This document shows positions 19,792-32,027 of a stretch of DNA of 64,000 nt, piece after piece. The position numbers were made by a program, and so were the translations under genes. The DNA is from Agaricus subrufescens (taxonomy: Eukaryota; Basidiomycota; Agaricomycetes; Agaricales; Agaricaceae): NCBI GenBank assembly GCA_029945375.1, contig CM057068.1, positions 1,040,233 through 1,104,232 of the forward strand, written 5' to 3'. Each line of letters begins with the position of its first letter. The first letter of the stretch is position 1. The notes below the pieces were generated by a model. The model had not been told where the DNA came from. It saw only the letters and a list, made by a program, of their open reading frames with translations, and ran no database searches.

Positions 19792-21306
19792 TCAAATAGC
19801 TACATAAGCTTCGCAGAAGGGCAATGTATTCTCTATTGGATCAGACTTGAGCATAATGTGTTCGAAATTAGTACATGTCTTTACTCGAGCCCGACGGGCA
19901 CGGTATTTGTTGAAATCCTTCAGTAAAGCCGTCCTAGACTGATATGCAGATACTGGGAGGACGATACGTTGCCCATCGAGAATGTTATCAAAGCCGTGGA
20001 ATTGGGAGCGAGGAAGTGAGCACCAGTGTGTTACAGAGGGCCCCCACATTTCCCAATCTGTGGTGACCGGTGTAACGATTGTCGACCATTCGCTCGATGG
20101 CGGTAGGGAATTTATAATAGAGTGTCGGTGAGTGACTAGCGAGACATAGTCGTTTTCCAAACCAAGAGTTTCGTAGTGCCAAAGATCCCATATGACCTGG
20201 ATAAGAGCTGTGCTCGCCTCGTTGATGAAAGGAACAGAGGAAGGAACATGTTTTGGGAATTTGTCGTTATGGGTTGGGTTTGGAGCGCTCCGGCAGTTGA
20301 CCCACGTAAAGGATGTTTGCGAGACTGGATAATAAAGCGCAGGAAGACATAGTTGGCATATGAGTTTGACCTCACCTCCTATAGAAGAGGGTGGAATGTG
20401 AAATATGTGGAGCGACCATGTGGCGAAATCTGGAACGAGGATAAGGGTTTCATTGAGGGCAACAATGCCCGCTGCATACGAAATACATAGGGGTTCCTTG
20501 TAGGCGCGATAAGAACGGGAAAAGATACCTTAGATGAAGTAGACTCACAGATTTGGCCATCCCTGTCATCCAATCAAAGACGTACAACAACTCTTTACCC
20601 TCCAAGTGGACTGTAAACACTAGATTTTCGCCAAAGACCTCCATCGTACAGTCGTCAGTCCGGATAGTATTCGCTAGGGTAGTGCATAGAGTGAGAGTTG
20701 GTTGTTGGGCAAGAGGATGCGCCGTTCCAGTGGAGTATTGAATAAATTTCACTTGTACTTGTACTCTTTCACGAGAAATGTTGGGACTGTGGATGAAGGT
20801 ATGAGCTTTGCAGCTTTTCCAGTGGTGAATTTATCTTACCACGCTAGGCAGGCTATGAGGTCATGCTCCTCGATACAACAACATATATGCTTTAAATCAT
20901 CCGGTTCGACCGATGAGCGGAAGGAGTTGTTATGAAGCAGAGAACGAATAGTATCGGAAGAAGGATTCAATAATAGACAACGGTCCCGTTTGACAGCAGG
21001 CGATATGTCACTGAATATCACAATATGCGTTAAATTTAGGTATGAACGAGATTGAATTGGTTCCAATTACCTCCATGTAGCTTCTCTATACCTCAGCATT
21101 CGGAGTCGATCTCCAATAGGAAGGTGACAGTTGGGATTGTCTCGGACATAGGCCACCTTGCACTCGAGTGCATATTGGAGTTCCAGGGAAACTTTGTAGA
21201 TATCGTTGAAGAAATGATTGACTGATTGAATAGAGTATGCATCGGCAACATCGAGGTACAGGAGTATCTCGATCAGAATCTCAGTGGCTAGTAGGAGGAG
21301 ACCCAT
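19792..21306 (-). CDS. F-box domain protein
   Basis: Predicted exons on the minus strand are 21306-21071, 21010-20840, 20786-20549 and 20496-19792, with all phases agreeing and giving 449 residues. The N-terminus (ATEILIEILLYLDVADAYSI) followed by SVNHFFNDI is a typical agaricomycete F-box. The remainder contains beta-rich repeats (LEGKELLYVFDWMTG, ALNETLILVPDFATW) as in the C-terminal halves of such proteins. They are presumed substrate adaptors of SCF ubiquitin ligases. Introns are 52-61 nt; the third joins AAATCT to GAACCC. A partial copy of exon 3 and exon 4 lies at 27.4-27.65 kb. Substrate unknown. Confidence 0.82.
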
Positions 21307-22187
21307 TCTTGGGGAAGAACGAGTATCGTTGCGCCAAATTTGTGCCCTGTCTTATAACCTAGGTCTGGGCTAGGTTCAGTGCGGGTTCAGTGGGGATTCT
21401 GGATGCGACGTGGCCAATGGGGAGATCAAAGTTGTAAACGTCGTAAGCCCTGACCCGATCAATTGGTTCAGGTTAACTAGTACGCCACAGCGTTTTGATT
21501 CCAAGGAATTTGAACCTGTTGAGCACTAACCCGCTGAGTTATTGGCTCCAGCATGGGTCAAAGCCCCTGTGATAGGAGGAACATAAGTGGAGTTGCTGTG
21601 TATCTTTTAGCTTTCTCGGAAGAGACTAAGGGGTTAGTCCAGTGAGGACGCTTGAACGTGTTTTCATGGGGTGAGCAAATAGGTGCACGCCTTTGCAGGG
21701 GGGTTTCTGAACTTTGTGAGGCGTGTCGCCCGGCTCTCGTACTTTCTATGGTCCAAGCGGCCCTTGCCGCGAGCCTGACAACCGGGATGGTGCGACACTA
21801 GTTCTTCAATTGTGTACGTCACGGGTGACAATTTTAGTGCCTGAATGCTATCCAGGAGACACGAGCATAATTACCAGGTGATCGGCGGTACCAGAGTGTA
21901 AACGTAAATCATTGTTGATACGCTTCTATCTCTGGAATTGAGATTAAGCCTCCCACCTTCGGGGATATCTTTGAGTTTTGTTATCCGGGCTGCCACAACC
22001 AAAGGGCCAGTATTCGGTACGCCAATGAAAGGTTGCATTGCCAGAGCAAGCAGGCTGGCTCGCACGGTCCTGGGGAACAGCCGCAATGACTCCGAGAACT
22101 GACGTATCATTTCATTTGGCGACCACAATAACACTGTGAAAAGAAGCCACAGTGTTTTTGATGTTGTTGTGCATGAGATTATAGACA
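21307..22187. other. Intergenic region between F-box and GDSL genes
   Basis: No gene is supported; the minus ORF at 22272-21871 overlaps the end of the esterase in a different frame and lacks motifs. The sequence next to 21306 probably contains the F-box promoter, and the part near 22187 the 3' end of the esterase gene. Confidence 0.45.
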
Positions 22188-23255
22188 TTATTGAGTTTGA
22201 AAGACGGAGGCGAATAGTTGCTCTCCGATTAGATCTTGTACCTTTGATGTGGGGTGTAAACCGTCCATCCAAATACCACCACCCTCTATCTCTGGATCGT
22301 CTTCAGTGAATTCATATTCCACTGGATTGTCCAATATATCTGTGAATAATCTATGTGATGAAAACACGAGGACGGTGGCGTCTGCGGCATCAGTAGATAT
22401 AAAATCGATGGCATTATCTTGCAGAAACTTGTTCCATATCTTTACTCGTTCTTTAAGTTCTTCCGTGCACTCCAAGTCTATAGCTGGGGGTGGAGGAGGT
22501 GTCAACATATATATCGTGATTTGTTTGTACAGGATTATCATGCCTTGTGGCGAACGGTCGATAGGCGGGACGTCGATGAGAAGAAAGTTTCTGGCTTGAG
22601 CCTTGACGTATAAATATTGAACGGTATCGAAGAGGGTTTCTACGATGGGCTGGAGTGTATCAGAACTGCTTACGGCTCCTCCACAGTCATTGATTCCTAT
22701 AAAGATAACTATGCATCGTTAGATAGCAAGACATATTTGAGACAAGTACAATACAAGTGAACCTACTGTACGTCGTTACGGCTGAATCCGGAACTGTATC
22801 GCTGGGCCCGTCCTTGAGGAATGTCGTAGAAAAGAGCGACAACTCTTCAGCTAGATCCTCTTGTACGGTGTGACCAGGCACAGCAAAGTTGTATACACTC
22901 GGTGAATTGCCACTTTTTTGCAGTTCTCGCGTAAGGTAGTTCACCTGTAAAGTTGAGCGATACAGGGTTCAGAGCAGACACCCGATCACGGACCCATGTT
23001 CGCCCATGATACGAGCTGTAAGAGTCGCCGCTGGTAGGATCAAGGATTGGTTCTCAGACATAACACGATAAATATGGACTCCTTACAAGATGACGATGTT
23101 TTTGAATGAGTCTTGTGCACGCCGAGAGGGGCCGCCAAGTACAAGAGGCAAGTAGCCTGAGCAATAACTCGACTCGGGTGCTCGCAAAAGAACCGTTACG
23201 AACAAGACGGAGATGGCAGTACCGATTTCCTTTCGGGTTTAGGAGAATGATTCAT
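22188..23255 (-). CDS. GDSL/SGNH esterase, CE16-like
   Basis: Clear exons are 23159-23087, 23030-22994, 22944-22767 and 22708-22188. They encode FKNIVIFGDSYSSYHGRTW (block I, nucleophile Ser in GDS), VYNFAVPGHTVQEDL (block II Gly), FIGINDCGG (block III) and MDGLHPTSKVQDLIGEQL (catalytic Asp and His). This is the full set of SGNH hydrolase blocks as in fungal carbohydrate esterases that remove acetyl groups. The 5' end is uncertain: I propose ATG at 23255 with a first exon to 23204 and a GTTCGT donor. No signal peptide results, which is unusual for CE16, so another start further upstream is possible. It is divergent from the NF-X1 gene, whose ATG is 153 bp away. Confidence 0.75.
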
Positions 23256-23408
23256 GTGCCCGACGACGACGCTAGCGAGAGATCCGGCGTTGTATCACTT
23301 CGGATTACAGCAAACGAGTCATCGACAGGTGCCGAACCATGTGGCAGTGCCGCTGACATATAAACGTAATAAAAGTTAGAACATACACTCATCGTACTCC
23401 CCACTTGT

Positions 23409-26400
23409 ATGGAAGCTGCCACCCCCGGCCCAGCTTCAGCAGACAATCCCTCTACCGCCCAACCCTCTGTTCGCACACACCACCCCCCTTCTGGTCGTCG
23501 GAAACCTCCCCGATCTCAGCGCGAAGCAGGCCCAGTGAACCCTGACCCGCAGCCGACGGAGATAGCTTCTGGTGCTCCAGGTGCTCAGGACGCAACTAAT
23601 CGTCCTCCACAGCAGTCGCGCAGACACCCTCCGAAGCACAAGAAAAATCCTGCCAAAGGCCAACCTACAGCTGCTACAGATGCCTCGAGCGCAGAACATC
23701 CGTCCTCAAGTGGCCCAAATCCAAACCGTCGCCGCCACCCCCCCAGGCCACATACCGCTCCTGCGCCCGCAACGGGCGACCACTCTGCTTCAGATCTCCC
23801 TCAAGGAGAAGCTAAACCCAGCGGTGGCAACCGACGCAGGAAATTCCAGGGCAAGTTGACCGAAAATACAGGCCCATCAAACCTGTCTTTATCTTCGGAT
23901 CCTTCGAGAAAATATCGCTCGAAGAAAACTGAAGCTCCGGATGATCTCACTTCGAGATTGATACGCGAACTCAGCACGCCCCCGTACCCCGATTGTCCTA
24001 TCTGTTTCTTGTCTGTCCATCGCGAGCAGCCAATATGGTCCTGCTCTCCATCAATCACGACGATCCTCGCTCCTGGAGCAGAGGGTCCTCCTCAGTACTG
24101 TTGGACAACTTTCCACCTCAAGTGCATTCGTTCATGGGCTTCCAAAAGCGTCAAAGACGTTGAGGATGCTTGGAGGGCCCGGGGCGAAGAAGGAAGAACT
24201 GGAGACTGGCGATGCCCGGGTTGTCAGGGTAAACGCGAAGTTATACCAAAGGTATACTGGTGAGTTTGTCCTCATTTTGTCGTAGAAAAAATGATATGCT
24301 CAAGGTTTGCACAAGGTGTTTCTGCGGTTCTACGCCAGATCCAAAACCTCCACGACTCGCAACTCCGCATTCGTGCGGAGGCCCTTGCACTCGTGTCCGT
24401 GAAGGCGGATGCGGACACCCATGTCCCCTCACCTGTCACCCTGGCCCTTGTCCACCTTGTCAGGTCACAACTCGTGTACCCTGTTATTGTCCTCGTAAAG
24501 CTGTCATCGCTTTCAGATGTGGTGTTGAGCAAGAGAAATCAAAAGGCAAGAATCTGACCTGTGGAAACGTTTGTGGTCGCGCGTTGCCTTGCGGGAAGCA
24601 TACATGCCCGAAAATCTGCCACGAAGAGAGCTGTGGTGACTGCCCCATTCGAGAACCCGCCCGATGTTGGTGTGGCAAGACGGAGAAGGAGCTCGCCTGC
24701 GGTGAAGGAGACGCTCAAGATTGTTCCATTGAGGGAGAAATGTCATGGGTCGGACGGTTTGCCTGTGATCAAATCTGCGACAGGTACGTTTTCGGTTGCA
24801 ATTATGCGCCTTTCTCAACAACTAAGTGGTCTTATAGGTCGTTTGACTGTGGCATTCATAACTGCCAGAAGCCGTGTCATCCACCATCATATAAACCCGC
24901 GCCATGTCCACAATCACCGGCGAAAGTAACCCACTGCCCCTGCGGCAACTCTACTATCGCACCCTCGCTCGATTCCCCGTCTTCGCACTACAATTTTCCC
25001 GCTCGAACGAGCTGTACATCTCCTACTCCGACCTGTGACAATACCTGCAACAAAATTCACAGCCGTTGTGGTCATCCTTGTCCGGCCAAATGCCACACTG
25101 GACCTTGCCCACCCTGTTCTGTTCAAGTTATGCGTCCCTGTCGCTGTGGATCATCAACGAAGACCTTACAATGCGATAACCTCTACAAGGCCGATACCGG
25201 TGAGGAGATTGAGATACTGTGTGATCGACCTTGCATGGCACTTCGTGCATGTGGTCGTCATGAATGCCGACGTCCTTGTTGTCCATTGGCGTCGTTGGCG
25301 ATAACAACCGGCGGAAAGAAAGGGAAGAAGAAGTTGATTGATGATTCAGCTAATGCTGTCGGGATCGGCGAGGAGAGAGGTGGATTGCATGAATGCGATC
25401 TTGTCTGCGGCAAGTTACTCTCGTGTGGAAATCATCGATGTGAGGAAAGAGATCATAAAGGGGCGTGTCCGCCTTGTTTACGAAGTTCATTTGACGAGGT
25501 ACGAGAACGGTTCGCATTTATTTCATTGGAATGTTTACTAAACATAAATGTATAGCTGTCTTGTCATTGCGGCCGAACTGTTTACGAGCCTCCGATTGCT
25601 TGTGGTACGGTTATGCGTTGTCCGTACCCCTGTACTCGCCCGCCTCCGTCCTGTGGACACACTCATACTCCGCACTCGTGTCATGAGGACCCGATGCCTT
25701 GCCCTCCATGTTTCCACCTTACCACTAAGCCGTGCGCCTGCGGAAAGAAAACTGTCCAAAACGTTCGTTGTTCACTCGAAAGCGAAAAAGTCTCTTGCGG
25801 GACTGTTTGTGGTAAACTTCTTAGTTGCGGATTCCATCATTGTGAAAGATCATGTCATGCGGACGATTGTGGAAAATGTACGGCTACTTGTGGGAAGTTG
25901 AGAAGATTATGGTGCGTTTTGCTTTTTCGTATGATTTTTTTCACATATATTGACTTCTTTTTTTTTTTTTCAAAAGTTTGCCAGATCATCATCTTTGCCC
26001 GCTTCCTTGTCATGCACCATCAAGTTGTCCTGAGACAGAAGCTTGCTCATCGCTGGTCACTGTCACTTGCCCTTGTGGACGAATTAAACAACCCGTCCGC
26101 TGCGGTCGTTCTTCGTCTACACTTTCACCTTCCCGCCCCAAACCCAAGTGCACAAATGATTGTGGTATTGCTAAACGTAATGCTCGGCTCGCGGAAGCGC
26201 TTGGTATAACCCCATCTAACACTACTTCTACATCGAATTCGGCGTCATCGCCGGGTTATGGTGGATTAGTAAATACTACGAACTATAATGAAGAGGTCAT
26301 TGGGTTTGCGAGGATTAATATAAGGTTTTTAGCTGTTGTTGAAAAGGCCTTTGCGGACTTTGTTGGTTCGACGAAGAGGACGCAGGTGCTACCGCATATG

Positions 26401-27047
26401 CCAATCGAGAGGAGGAAATTCGTACTTGATGTAGGTGACTTTCATACCTGTTTCACGATAAACGACTTAAGGCTTTGAAGTTGGCGACTTATTATAGAAT
26501 TGATACACAACTTGTGGATCAGGAACCGCATAGAAGTGTTCAACTTCATCGCCGTCTTGATACACGTATACCAAATCCTCTGTTATCAGCTTTGATTCAA
26601 TCGTCGACACCTCACGCACCGAACTTGGGTAAACTAGGTGATTTGAGGGGTCCTAAGGTGTCTGTCGCGTCGACGACTTCGGCAAGCGCATCTAGCGGCA
26701 GTCCTTGGAGGCCTCTTGTTACCCCTTCACCTAAACCGACTACATCTGGAACAACAGCTGTACCTGGCACATCGAATGTTGGAGACAACACCGCTGCTGC
26801 TGGTTCAGGATCAAGTCTTGGCGGATGGTCATCGATCGTTTCGCCTCAACCAAAACGCGTTGGTGCAGCTACAGCTATTAAACCATCTGGATGGGGTGGT
26901 GACGGAAGTGAGGCGGCAAGACCGAGTAGTGGTTTGTTGAGACCAAAGTCGAGTGGCGGTGTGCCGAGTAGACCGAGTTCGGCGGCGCAGGAAGGTGCTG
27001 CTACTGCGGTGGATGAGCATGTTAGGGAGAATTGGGAGGATGATTGA
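23409..27047 (+). CDS. FAP1: NF-X1-type zinc-finger protein (FAP1 homologue) with RING-like and R3H domains
   Basis: Six predicted exons (23409-24259, 24316-24783, 24838-25498, 25556-25911, 25977-26430, 26472-27047) give 1121 residues in one consistent frame. Residues 1-190 are a Pro/Arg-rich tail. A RING-like finger (CPICFL … FHLKCIRSW … WRCPGCQ) follows at about 197-275. Then comes a long series of NF-X1 Cys-rich repeats (CGHPCPLTCHPGPCPPC, CGKHTCPKICHEESCGDC and others). A C-terminal R3H-like region (KLATYYRIDTQLVDQEPHRS) and a Gly/Ser-rich tail end the protein. NF-X1 proteins act in RNA binding and transcriptional control with E3 activity; yeast FAP1 binds FKBP12. The VYW|CFCG junction fixes the first intron. 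A decayed copy of the C-terminal part lies at 28.4-28.95 kb. Confidence 0.92.
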
Positions 27048-27399
27048 GTGGTGGAATGGGTTTTTGTGGATTAGGGAACGTTTTAGATAATTGGGTTTCT
27101 ACGTGTTTCAGGATCCGTTTGGGCTATTGATAGCAGGCTGTATGAATCAACGATAAAAACATACAACATATTTCGAAACAGGTGTAAATGTCGTGGCTAT
27201 TCACGTATACCCGTATAAGCAAACGAATATCTGAACATTAATCTAGCGCTACCAACAATATATACATCATCATGGTGGACACTAATAATACAAAAACAAA
27301 CATATGCCTGTGGGTGAGTAAACGAAATTGAATTTTTAATAAACTGTTCCATCATGAAGGATTTTCGTTATCACTGACTATTGGCTCTGGGAATCTGTT

Positions 27400-27655
27400 G
27401 TTACCATTCTGGCGAATGCTATTCGGATTGACGACTATACGATGGAGATCTTTGGCGAGAATCTTGTGATTACGGTCCACTTGGAGGGTAAGGAGTTGTA
27501 CGTCTGTGATTGGATGACAGGGATGGCCAAATGTGTCTCTAGTTCTTCATCTAAAGTATCGTTTCCCGTTCTAATCCCGCCTACAAGGAACCTCTTTGTA
27601 TTTCGTATGCAGCGGGCATTGATGCCCCCGATGAAAACCTTATTTTCGTTTGATT
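27400..27655 (+). pseudogene. Fragment copy of the F-box gene
   Basis: The plus strand encodes TMEIFGENLVITVHLEGKEL, YVCDWMTGMAKC and then VFRMQRALMPPMKT. These match exon 3 and the start of exon 4 of the F-box gene at 19.8-21.3 kb, in the opposite orientation. The intron between them is retained, but its donor is changed (TGTGTCTCT instead of TCTGTGAGT). Exons 1 and 2 and most of exon 4 are absent. Confidence 0.85.
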
Positions 27656-28375
27656 GATCAAAAGCTCACCATGACGTCCACCGCGAACTTCTAGAGATAG
27701 CTTTTCGGAATCGCAGTTGTCTCGTCCTGGCGATTAAATATAGACAAGTAGATTTGTTTCACCAAAGCCTCATGGACCTTTAACGTCAGATGTAGACCAT
27801 CAAACCATATACCTTCGTCCGATAAACCCTTTAAAAATGCGCGTGACGAAAAACAAGCAATATAGAGTCATCTGCATGGGACTGAGATATGGTTGCTTTG
27901 TTCCGCAAATGTGCATTCCATACCCGCTCGTTCAGTCCATCCCATCTTGAGGACCGGGGAACGCGAGAATCAAGGTAGGGGACATACTCATTGGGGTATG
28001 TTGAAAAGGAGGAATTTCAATCAGCACAAAATTTCGCGCTTTTAGCCTTGACATATAAGTCGCCAACTGTATCGAATAATTTTGTAGTGATGTTGTCGAG
28101 TGCATCATCTCCTCTAGCTCCACAATCATTGATACCTAGATAGATAACTGCTGGGCGGCATGAACACCATTTTCAACGCAACTGAACGCCGGGAAAATAT
28201 CGTACGATATGTCGTCTCATCTGGCTCTAATGGCGGACTCAACTCGTGGGTGTCCGACTCTGGGAGTTCCCGAAAAACCGCTTGATTTCGCCATTCAAAT
28301 GAAGACCGGCAGTGGCTCCAGGTACAGCGTAATTGTGTACCTTTGATGGTTGTGGAAGTAGTTGTTGTAGGTAGT
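27656..28375 (-). pseudogene. Inverted decayed GDSL esterase copy
   Basis: The minus strand repeats the plus-strand relic at 18.4-19.1 kb, with GINDCGARGDDALDN, KARNFVLIEIPPFQHTPM and a degenerate C-terminus. The catalytic DGLH block is reduced to a frame-shifted remnant near 27800. About 100 bp at its left edge match the sequence near 19.54-19.62 kb. The homology continues on the other side to about 28375, where it abruptly meets a copy of NF-X1 sequence. It has several frameshifts and no start. Confidence 0.82.
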
Positions 28376-28399
28376 CAACCCGTGGGGCATTTGATGATC

Positions 28400-28960
28400 A
28401 GTCATTTATATGTTTTGGTCATAGATAATGTCCGAGTCACTTTCTTCGCTTTACATCCTCACGTTCACGTCATAAACCCGGTTGCACTAATGATTGTGGT
28501 ATTGCTCGATGTAATGCTCAAGTTGCGGAAGCGTTAATCATGATCCCATCAGCGTCGCTGCAGAGTGCTGGTGGGTTGGTAAACACTGGGAAGTATAGTG
28601 GGGAAATTACGGGTTTCGTGAGGACCAATGTGAAGTTTTTAGCTGTTTTTGAAAAGGTTCTTGCGGACTATGTTCAAGGTTCGACAAAGAGAACGTGGTA
28701 AGTGTCACCGCATGTGCCACTTGGTCCGTGTTTGAATTTAGTGGCCTTTCTTATTATATCACAAGGAACATCTTAAAACCTTTTAAGCTGGAGACTTATT
28801 ATCGAATTGATGCATAATATATGGATCGTGAAACGTATAGGAGTGTCCAGCTTCATTGCCGCTTCGATAGATGTATGCCAGGACCTCTGTTATCAGCTTT
28901 AATCCAAGACATCTCATGCAGCGAACTGTTGTCTGTCTTCAAATTCAAGCTCTTCAGTTT
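28400..28960 (+). pseudogene. Decayed copy of the C-terminal region of the NF-X1 gene
   Basis: In shifted frames the plus strand reads TNDCGIARCNAQVAEAL, GGLVNTGKYSGEITGFVRTN, KFLAVFEKVLADYVQGSTK and SWRLIIELMHNIW. These correspond to TNDCGIAKRNARLAEAL through the R3H region of the gene at 26.1-26.65 kb, in direct orientation. The intron before the R3H exon is also recognisable. Frameshifts and stops make it non-functional. Confidence 0.85.
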
Positions 28961-29077
28961 AAATTGGCTAAATACCCAATCAGTCTTACCATGAGATCTG
29001 CCCTGGATTTATGGCCCCATCTACCATACGAGAATCTCATAAACTTTAAGTGTATATTGAGGTACATGGACAAAGTA

Positions 29078-29500
29078 TCAGGACGACTGTGGAAGATTGA
29101 CATTATGTACCTTCAATAGAGATGGCCCACAGTAGGTGTCATATAGTTCCAATGGGTCACTAACGGTCATGTATAGAACTTGCTTCGCCGCCACTTCACG
29201 AGAAAATTTTTCCAAAAGAAACTTCTTGTCTTCCTCTCTCTCGCGAATACGCTTGAACGTCATACCAGTCGCGGTTGGGTCATTTACCCAATGTCTTCCA
29301 AATAGGCAGTAAGACTTCCCGTTCCGATTGATACCGAATACCCGCAGTACCGGGCTGTCCGGATATACCCGCCGGTGGTAGTGTTCTATAGTGCCCGGAA
29401 TGAAATCATCCATAGGACTAAATTTTATGTCAGGCCAACGAAGGAGTGCCCAAGCCTTGGCAACTTCATAGGACATGCTGTATCCGCTCACAACAAGCAT
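29078..29500 (-). CDS. Hypothetical 140-residue protein
   Basis: An uninterrupted frame from ATG at 29500 encodes a mixed alpha/beta-looking polypeptide. It has MSYEVAKAWALLRWPDIKFS near the N-terminus, a VLRVFGINRNGKSYCLFGRH core and a Lys/Glu-rich helix (IREREEDKKFLLEKF). No signal peptide, membrane segment or known domain is seen. Composition is protein-like, unlike the neighbouring shadow frames. It could be the last exon of a longer gene, although no good upstream exon was found. Confidence 0.5.
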   Translation of the reverse strand: MLVVSGYSMSYEVAKAWALLRWPDIKFSPMDDFIPGTIEHYHRRVYPDSPVLRVFGINRNGKSYCLFGRHWVNDPTATGMTFKRIREREEDKKFLLEKFSREVAAKQVLYMTVSDPLELYDTYCGPSLLKVHNVNLPQSS

Positions 29501-30764
29501 TATGCTGAAGCCAGGTAGTCAGAATAAGATTAAGTAGTTCATACCAGAACGAAAAACTCGCTGTAATACGTAGAGTTGGGTGCGGTAACCAAAGGTTTTC
29601 GTCAGGTGGTGGCGTCGGTTTGGATTTGTGATCTACAACGGGTTCATTTATACCTTATTGAATTACATAAGCGCGAATTTAATGTCATGTCACCCTTATC
29701 ACAGGTAAGCTTGTTGTGTGTTTCTTTTTTATCAGAGGAGTTCGCGGATCCTTCGATCGTTATATCATGCCATGACCAGGCTTGTGGGCAGAAAGAGGAG
29801 CTAGTGGATCTAGCCTAGTCGACGAAATTGGATTACAGTAAAGGGTTAAGGAAATAATTTGAGAGGTAAATGTTATGAGCCGTGAAAATATGTACAGTAG
29901 AAGTCGAAGGATTGACGTTGAGAGGGGAGAGAAGTGCGCATCAGCTTAAGGGACACTTCAACGCGAATGTGGCATGGAACTTTATAAGTTTGTCTTAAGC
30001 AAGGGCACACTGAGATGTATTCGATCATGATTAGTGCACAAATGTAAATATAGATCGTGGTTGAAACGTTACATGTGTACCTGCGCAGTCGACATCACAT
30101 GTCGGTGTCCATCAATTTCCTGGGGCCGATGTTCCACTTTCGCCCGACTCTGACTACCGTGGACTCAATTGACCAAAGGTCCTGGATATCTGCCAGGCAC
30201 CGGATGGTCTATTCACTCTCTGGCAGCTTCTCTGTCAAGTCCGTACCTTTTTCCATGTTTCACCGCCTGCATGCACGCTCGACTCAGAAGCCCGACTCAC
30301 GAGTTCGTAAAGACAAAAAAAATTGACAGCAACTCGTACCGCCCGTTTCCTCAATGACGAAAGCTTAGGTTCATCAGAATGAAGTTTCTTTGTATCCTGG
30401 TACCATCCATTCCCAAGACTACCTACATGATGATGAGGATAGAAGTCAAGTACGCAAAAGGCTTGGAACCGATAAGGTGTCAGGCTGATTGTATTGTTTG
30501 AAACTTTGACGTGAGCTACAGCCTCCTGTGAGTAACCTCATGAGCTTCTTATGAGCAGTCCTTTCTTTTTTGGCGGATCGCTGACCATGCTGTTCATAGC
30601 CTTGGTTGCTGTAATAGCACTGCTTTCTCGATTCCATAGCGATCATCGACGGCTGTAGCCTATCACTGTCCATTCCTTCTACGATCCTCACAATAGTCCG
30701 TGCTCCCGCTCTCAAACAATCGCGACTAGCTACCCCATTATCTCCCCAATTTCCTCGTCACATC
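29501..30764. other. Intergenic region, no supported gene
   Basis: Short frames on both strands (for example 29576-29818 and 30057-30326) lack motifs and splice partners. The part just before 30765 is pyrimidine-rich and presumably contains the promoter of the NACHT-like gene. Confidence 0.45.
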
Positions 30765-32027
30765 GTGCTCAGTATGAACGACCAACAAGCTCCCGAACCA
30801 AGCAACTCCACCCATACATCGTTCTTCGAGAATGCCGCTGGCTTCACTCTCAACAACCCGATATTCATGGACGTAGGATCCCTTCAATATCCTCGGCCTC
30901 GAAGAATTGGTGAATCACCTTGTCCAGCCTTTAACCCCTGGTTGGAAGCTGATGACTACGATGAAGGATTGGGACGACTTTACGAATCATCACTTCCTGA
31001 CGCCATCCACGGTTCTGCTGCACGGCAGTTTGCAACCGTCACACCACCCGCTCCAGAACATACGAAAATCATCGAGGCATTATCCACTCATTTCATTCAA
31101 TCACCGACAAGTTCACTACTTCCAAACATGGTGGTACTGAATGGTCCCAAGTCAAACCTGGCACAAATATGTGCGGAGAAATTGGAGGAATTTTCATGCG
31201 CCACGTTCTTCGTCTCGAAACAATTTGGAACGGACGATCCAGCGAAATTATTCCCCACTATCGCTTATCAACTTGCCTCTGACCCAGTTTTCTCCCGTTA
31301 TGCCTCACTATTGGAGGTGAAACTGCGTCGTAAACCTTCACTCCTTCGCATGTCGCTCGAGCTCCAGTTCAAAGAGCTGATTGCAGAACCATTTCGTCAA
31401 CTTCTATCGGACCAAGGCGCTCGTGACGCTTGTTCACGTCGAAGGGTGATAGTAGTCGACGGACTCGACGAATACGCAGAACCGCTAGCCCTCCCAACAA
31501 TTCTCCAATTTATTCTCAAGAATGCTGAAAGTCTTCCCTTTGTCTGGTTATTATTTACTCAGTCGGAGGTGGACGGTATTTTGGACCCGCGTTCGACTGC
31601 GGGAGAGAGATGCACAGCCAAGGTGACGTTTTTTGATGACGATGAACGCCCCCGCATAGCCTTTCCCAAGGAATCCGCTTGTGCTGTGGTATCACTCCAC
31701 CGCCAGCATAGGATTAATGCAGTGCCACTTCTGCCCAAGCACAGGACCGCTGTGCAGTTGTATTGTTTCTTTGACAGATGCACAGTTAGATCCGCGATTT
31801 CAATTTCTTTTTTTTTTTTTAACCCTCAGCCCTCAGTAGTATAAATAATTCCCATAGGAAAAGCCACCGTATCATATCTTTGTTGTATGCTACTCATACT
31901 CAACTCAACTCCCTTCTTTTTTCAGACGACTCAGGACCATGTTGACGACCTGATGGATTCCATATGTTCTGCGGCCTTTCATAGCATACTCGCAAGTGTG
32001 GGTACACTGGTGCAGCGAGTTATCTGA
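30765..32027 (+). CDS. NACHT-like NTPase-domain protein, short and with degenerate P-loop
   Basis: The N-terminus has HTSFFENAAGFTLNNPIFMDV, a block that precedes NACHT domains in many agaricomycete NLR-like proteins. The Walker A region reads MVVLNGPKSNLAQICAEKL and lacks the GxxGxGKS pattern. Walker B (RRVIVVDGLDEY) and the sensor-like PFVWLLFTQSEVDGIL are kept. I predict exons 30765-31688 and 31926-32027, ending TLVQRVI, for 341 residues. Without splicing the frame stops at 31844. It has no repeat domain (ankyrin, WD, TPR) such as full-length family members carry, so it may be a decayed or truncated NLR. A fragment of its end is repeated at 34.55 kb. Confidence 0.6.
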
